Source: Nitrospinia bacterium
Lineage (GTDB): Bacteria; Nitrospinota; Nitrospinia; Nitrospinales; JAJDAT01
Length of the DNA: 64,000 nt
NCBI GenBank assembly: GCA_029261715.1
Contig: JAJDAT010000049.1
Span: 310,001 to 374,000, forward strand
Reading direction: 5' to 3'
Both the position numbers and the translations under genes were made by a program. Positions within the stretch are counted from its first letter, which is position 1. Each line of letters begins with the position of its first letter. A model generated the notes under the pieces. That model had not been told where the DNA came from, did not search any database, and saw only the letters and a program-made list of their open reading frames with translations. Shown here piece after piece: positions 62,159 to 64,000 of the stretch.

Positions 62159-63478
62159 ATGGATATAGAAATTCAGGATATTGATTCCTGTAACAAAAAA
62201 ATCAAGATTACTATCCCAAACAATATATATAAAAGTAAGGTTAAAGCTTATATTGATAGGGTTGGTCGAGACGCTAAAGTACCCGGTTTTAGAAAAGGGA
62301 AAATTCCTCAGTCGATGTTGGAAAAAACTGTTGGACCTGAAGCTAAAAGAGAAGTTCTTACGCAATTAATTTCCGAAAAGCTTTTTGCCGCAATGGATGA
62401 AAAGGGAATAAAAGCTGTAGGAGCCCCTAAGCTTCTTAATGTTGAGGCGGAGGAAGGAACCGATGTTGAGGTGACGGCAGATGTTGAAGTCTTTCCTGAA
62501 TTTGAAGTAAATGATTACTCTGGAATCGAAGTGGATATGAAGATTCCTCGAGTTACAGACGCAGATGTGGATACGATTATAGAGGCATTTCGTTCTAAAA
62601 ACGCAAAGAGTGTTCAAGTTACTGATCGTGCAATTCAGAGTGGAGACTTTGTGAAACTTGATTTTACAGGTTTTTTGAATGGCAAGCCTTTTTCGGGTGG
62701 AGAGGCAAAAGACTATGTTCTTGAAATTGGAGCCAATAGGTTTGTTCCTGGTTTTGAGGAGCAACTTATAGGGTTAGAGATGGGAGAGACTAAAACTATT
62801 AAGGTGAAATTTCCCGATGACTATCAGGGCAAAGATTTAGCGGGAAATGATACTGATTTTGAAGTTGCTATTAAAGGAATTCAAGAAAAAGAACTTCCAG
62901 AGCTTAACGATGAATTTGCAAAAAATGCCGATCCAGAAAATAAGTTTGATACCTTAGATGAGTTGAAAAATCAAATCCGGAGTAGGCTGGAAGATGAGTC
63001 CCGCAAAACCGCTAGTCGAGCCACTAAGAAAGAACTAGGAGATAAGTTAGTCGATTTAAATCCAATCAGTTTGCCCGAAGCCTTAATTTCAGAACAAATC
63101 AGATTTATGATTAATAAGGCAAACTCTCCATCAGGGGGAGAGACGATTCAGGAAGGTCAAGATATTCCTCCCGAAGAGGATGAAAAACATCGCAAAGGCG
63201 CCATTAAAATTTTACAAGAAGAGTTAATTGTTGGGAAATTAGCGGAAGACCTTGAAGTAAAAATAGACCCAGAGCAATTAGATAAAGAAGTTAATACTAT
63301 CATGGGTATGGTTGGCGGCGAGGATGTTCAAAAAATGAAGAAAGAATGGAGTCAGAATGGTACTTTGGCGCGACTCCAAGTTAAAATGGTACGCGAAAAA
63401 GCTTTGGATCTTGTTTTGGAAAAGATAAAGGTTAACGAAGAAACTGTTGACAGGGATCAAGGAATTGCAGATAATTAA
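62159..63478 (+). CDS. tig: Trigger factor
   Basis: A 439-residue ribosome-bound chaperone. The N-terminal ribosome-binding domain has the signature VPGFRKGKIPQSMLEK. The FKBP-type isomerase domain (about 150-240) has GDFVKLDFTGFLNGKPFSGG and RFVPGFEEQLIGLEMGE. A helical C-terminal domain follows. It lies 25 bases after the tRNA and 103 bases before clpP. Confidence 0.96.
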   Translation: MDIEIQDIDSCNKKIKITIPNNIYKSKVKAYIDRVGRDAKVPGFRKGKIPQSMLEKTVGPEAKREVLTQLISEKLFAAMDEKGIKAVGAPKLLNVEAEEGTDVEVTADVEVFPEFEVNDYSGIEVDMKIPRVTDADVDTIIEAFRSKNAKSVQVTDRAIQSGDFVKLDFTGFLNGKPFSGGEAKDYVLEIGANRFVPGFEEQLIGLEMGETKTIKVKFPDDYQGKDLAGNDTDFEVAIKGIQEKELPELNDEFAKNADPENKFDTLDELKNQIRSRLEDESRKTASRATKKELGDKLVDLNPISLPEALISEQIRFMINKANSPSGGETIQEGQDIPPEEDEKHRKGAIKILQEELIVGKLAEDLEVKIDPEQLDKEVNTIMGMVGGEDVQKMKKEWSQNGTLARLQVKMVREKALDLVLEKIKVNEETVDRDQGIADN

Positions 63479-63581
63479 AGATTGTAAATATCCTTTTTGT
63501 TTCAATTGGTTATAAGGTCACTCGCCAGTTTTAGCTTCTTATCCCATTAGCAAATTCACTCATACATCGAAAGAGAGAATC

Positions 63582-64000
63582 ATGAACCCGATTTCTAATC
63601 AGCTTATCCCGATCGTTGTCGAGCAAACTAGCCGCGGCGAACGTTCTTATGATATTTATTCACGGTTGTTAAAAGACCGGATTATTTTTTTGGGCACAGC
63701 AATTGACGATCACGTTTCTAATTTGATCATTGCTCAGCTACTATTTTTAGAATCTGATGAACCAGATCAAGATATTTATATATATATTAATAGTCCAGGT
63801 GGACATGTAAGCGCCGGGTTGGCGATATATGATACGATGCAATATATTAAACCTGATGTTCAGACAATTTGTTGTGGGCAAGCGGCAAGTATGGGGGCTT
63901 TACTATTAGCGACTGGAACAGCTGGGAAACGGTTTTCATTACCTAACTCAAGAGTAATGATTCATCAACCTTCTGGCGGTTTTCAGGGACAGCATTCAGA
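63582..64000 (+). CDS. clpP: ClpP protease, cut at the window end
   Basis: The first 139 codons of ClpP run off the window edge. The start ATG 63582 follows AAGAGAGAA. The N-terminus ([20 protein letters not shown]) and IINSPGG-type strand ([12 protein letters not shown]) are classic. The catalytic serine is in [10 protein letters not shown] and the catalytic histidine is in MIHQPSGG. It forms the proteolytic barrel for ClpX or ClpA. The tRNA-Leu/tig/clpP order is usual in this part of the tree; clpX and lon would be expected beyond the edge. Confidence 0.96.
   Translation, partial: MNPISNQLIPIVVEQTSRGERSYDIYSRLLKDRIIFLGTAIDDHVSNLIIAQLLFLESDEPDQDIYIYINSPGGHVSAGLAIYDTMQYIKPDVQTICCGQAASMGALLLATGTAGKRFSLPNSRVMIHQPSGGFQGQHS

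Overview
The window is an AT-rich bacterial chromosome segment with dense genes, Shine-Dalgarno sites and frequent TTG/GTG starts. It reads as a free-living Gram-negative bacterium: lipoprotein and Sec signals, TrkAH, HflKC and c-type heme motifs. The tRNA-Leu/tig/clpP order, a DUF4911 gene beside mnmG, an OadABG-type sodium pump and a large chemosensory operon fit Nitrospinota or a neighbouring deltaproteobacterium-like phylum. That placement is inference. No phage, transposase, CRISPR array or rRNA was seen.

Layout. 1-6.4 kb: a secreted orphan with a strong terminator, then a same-strand array of six genes carrying seven DUF1566 (Lcl C-terminal) domains, with a glutaredoxin-like gene inside, an orphan that seems to start at an AUC codon, and a parvulin isomerase with an uncharacterised tail. 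6.6-9.3 kb: orphans, a secreted TPR protein, a hairpin element that may be a small RNA, and a DyP-peroxidase-fold protein lacking its usual active-site residues. 9.3-18.7 kb (minus): oadG/oadB/oadA, trkH/trkA, hflC/hflK and an orphan. 19.0-22.8 kb (minus): a coiled-coil membrane protein, prepilin peptidase, and a thpR-recA-recX operon with a possible SOS operator.

23.2-34.1 kb (plus) is a chemosensory operon: cheB, cheR-TPR, cheA-REC, a REC-GAF-PAS-adenylate cyclase, two cheW genes, a 45-residue small ORF coupled to the next start, and a chemoreceptor whose sensor region carries a c-type heme motif. No flagellar gene is present. 34.1-39.8 kb holds lipoproteins, a SUMF1-type protein with heme-type motifs, lipM, a metallo-beta-lactamase-fold enzyme and an FG-GAP repeat lipoprotein.

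39.8-46.2 kb (minus) is the most unusual block: an exported 12-repeat NHL protein, two exported leucine-rich-repeat proteins, a caspase-like lipoprotein with an EF-hand loop, and a CheW paralogue, closely spaced in one direction. 46.4-57.6 kb is a surface glycan locus (glycosyltransferases, two GT39-like membrane enzymes, two epimerases, a nucleotidyltransferase, an SGNH hydrolase). 57.7-64.0 kb holds DUF4911 and mnmG, a DUF559-pentapeptide-repeat fusion, tRNA-Leu(UAG), trigger factor and the start of clpP, which is cut by the window edge.
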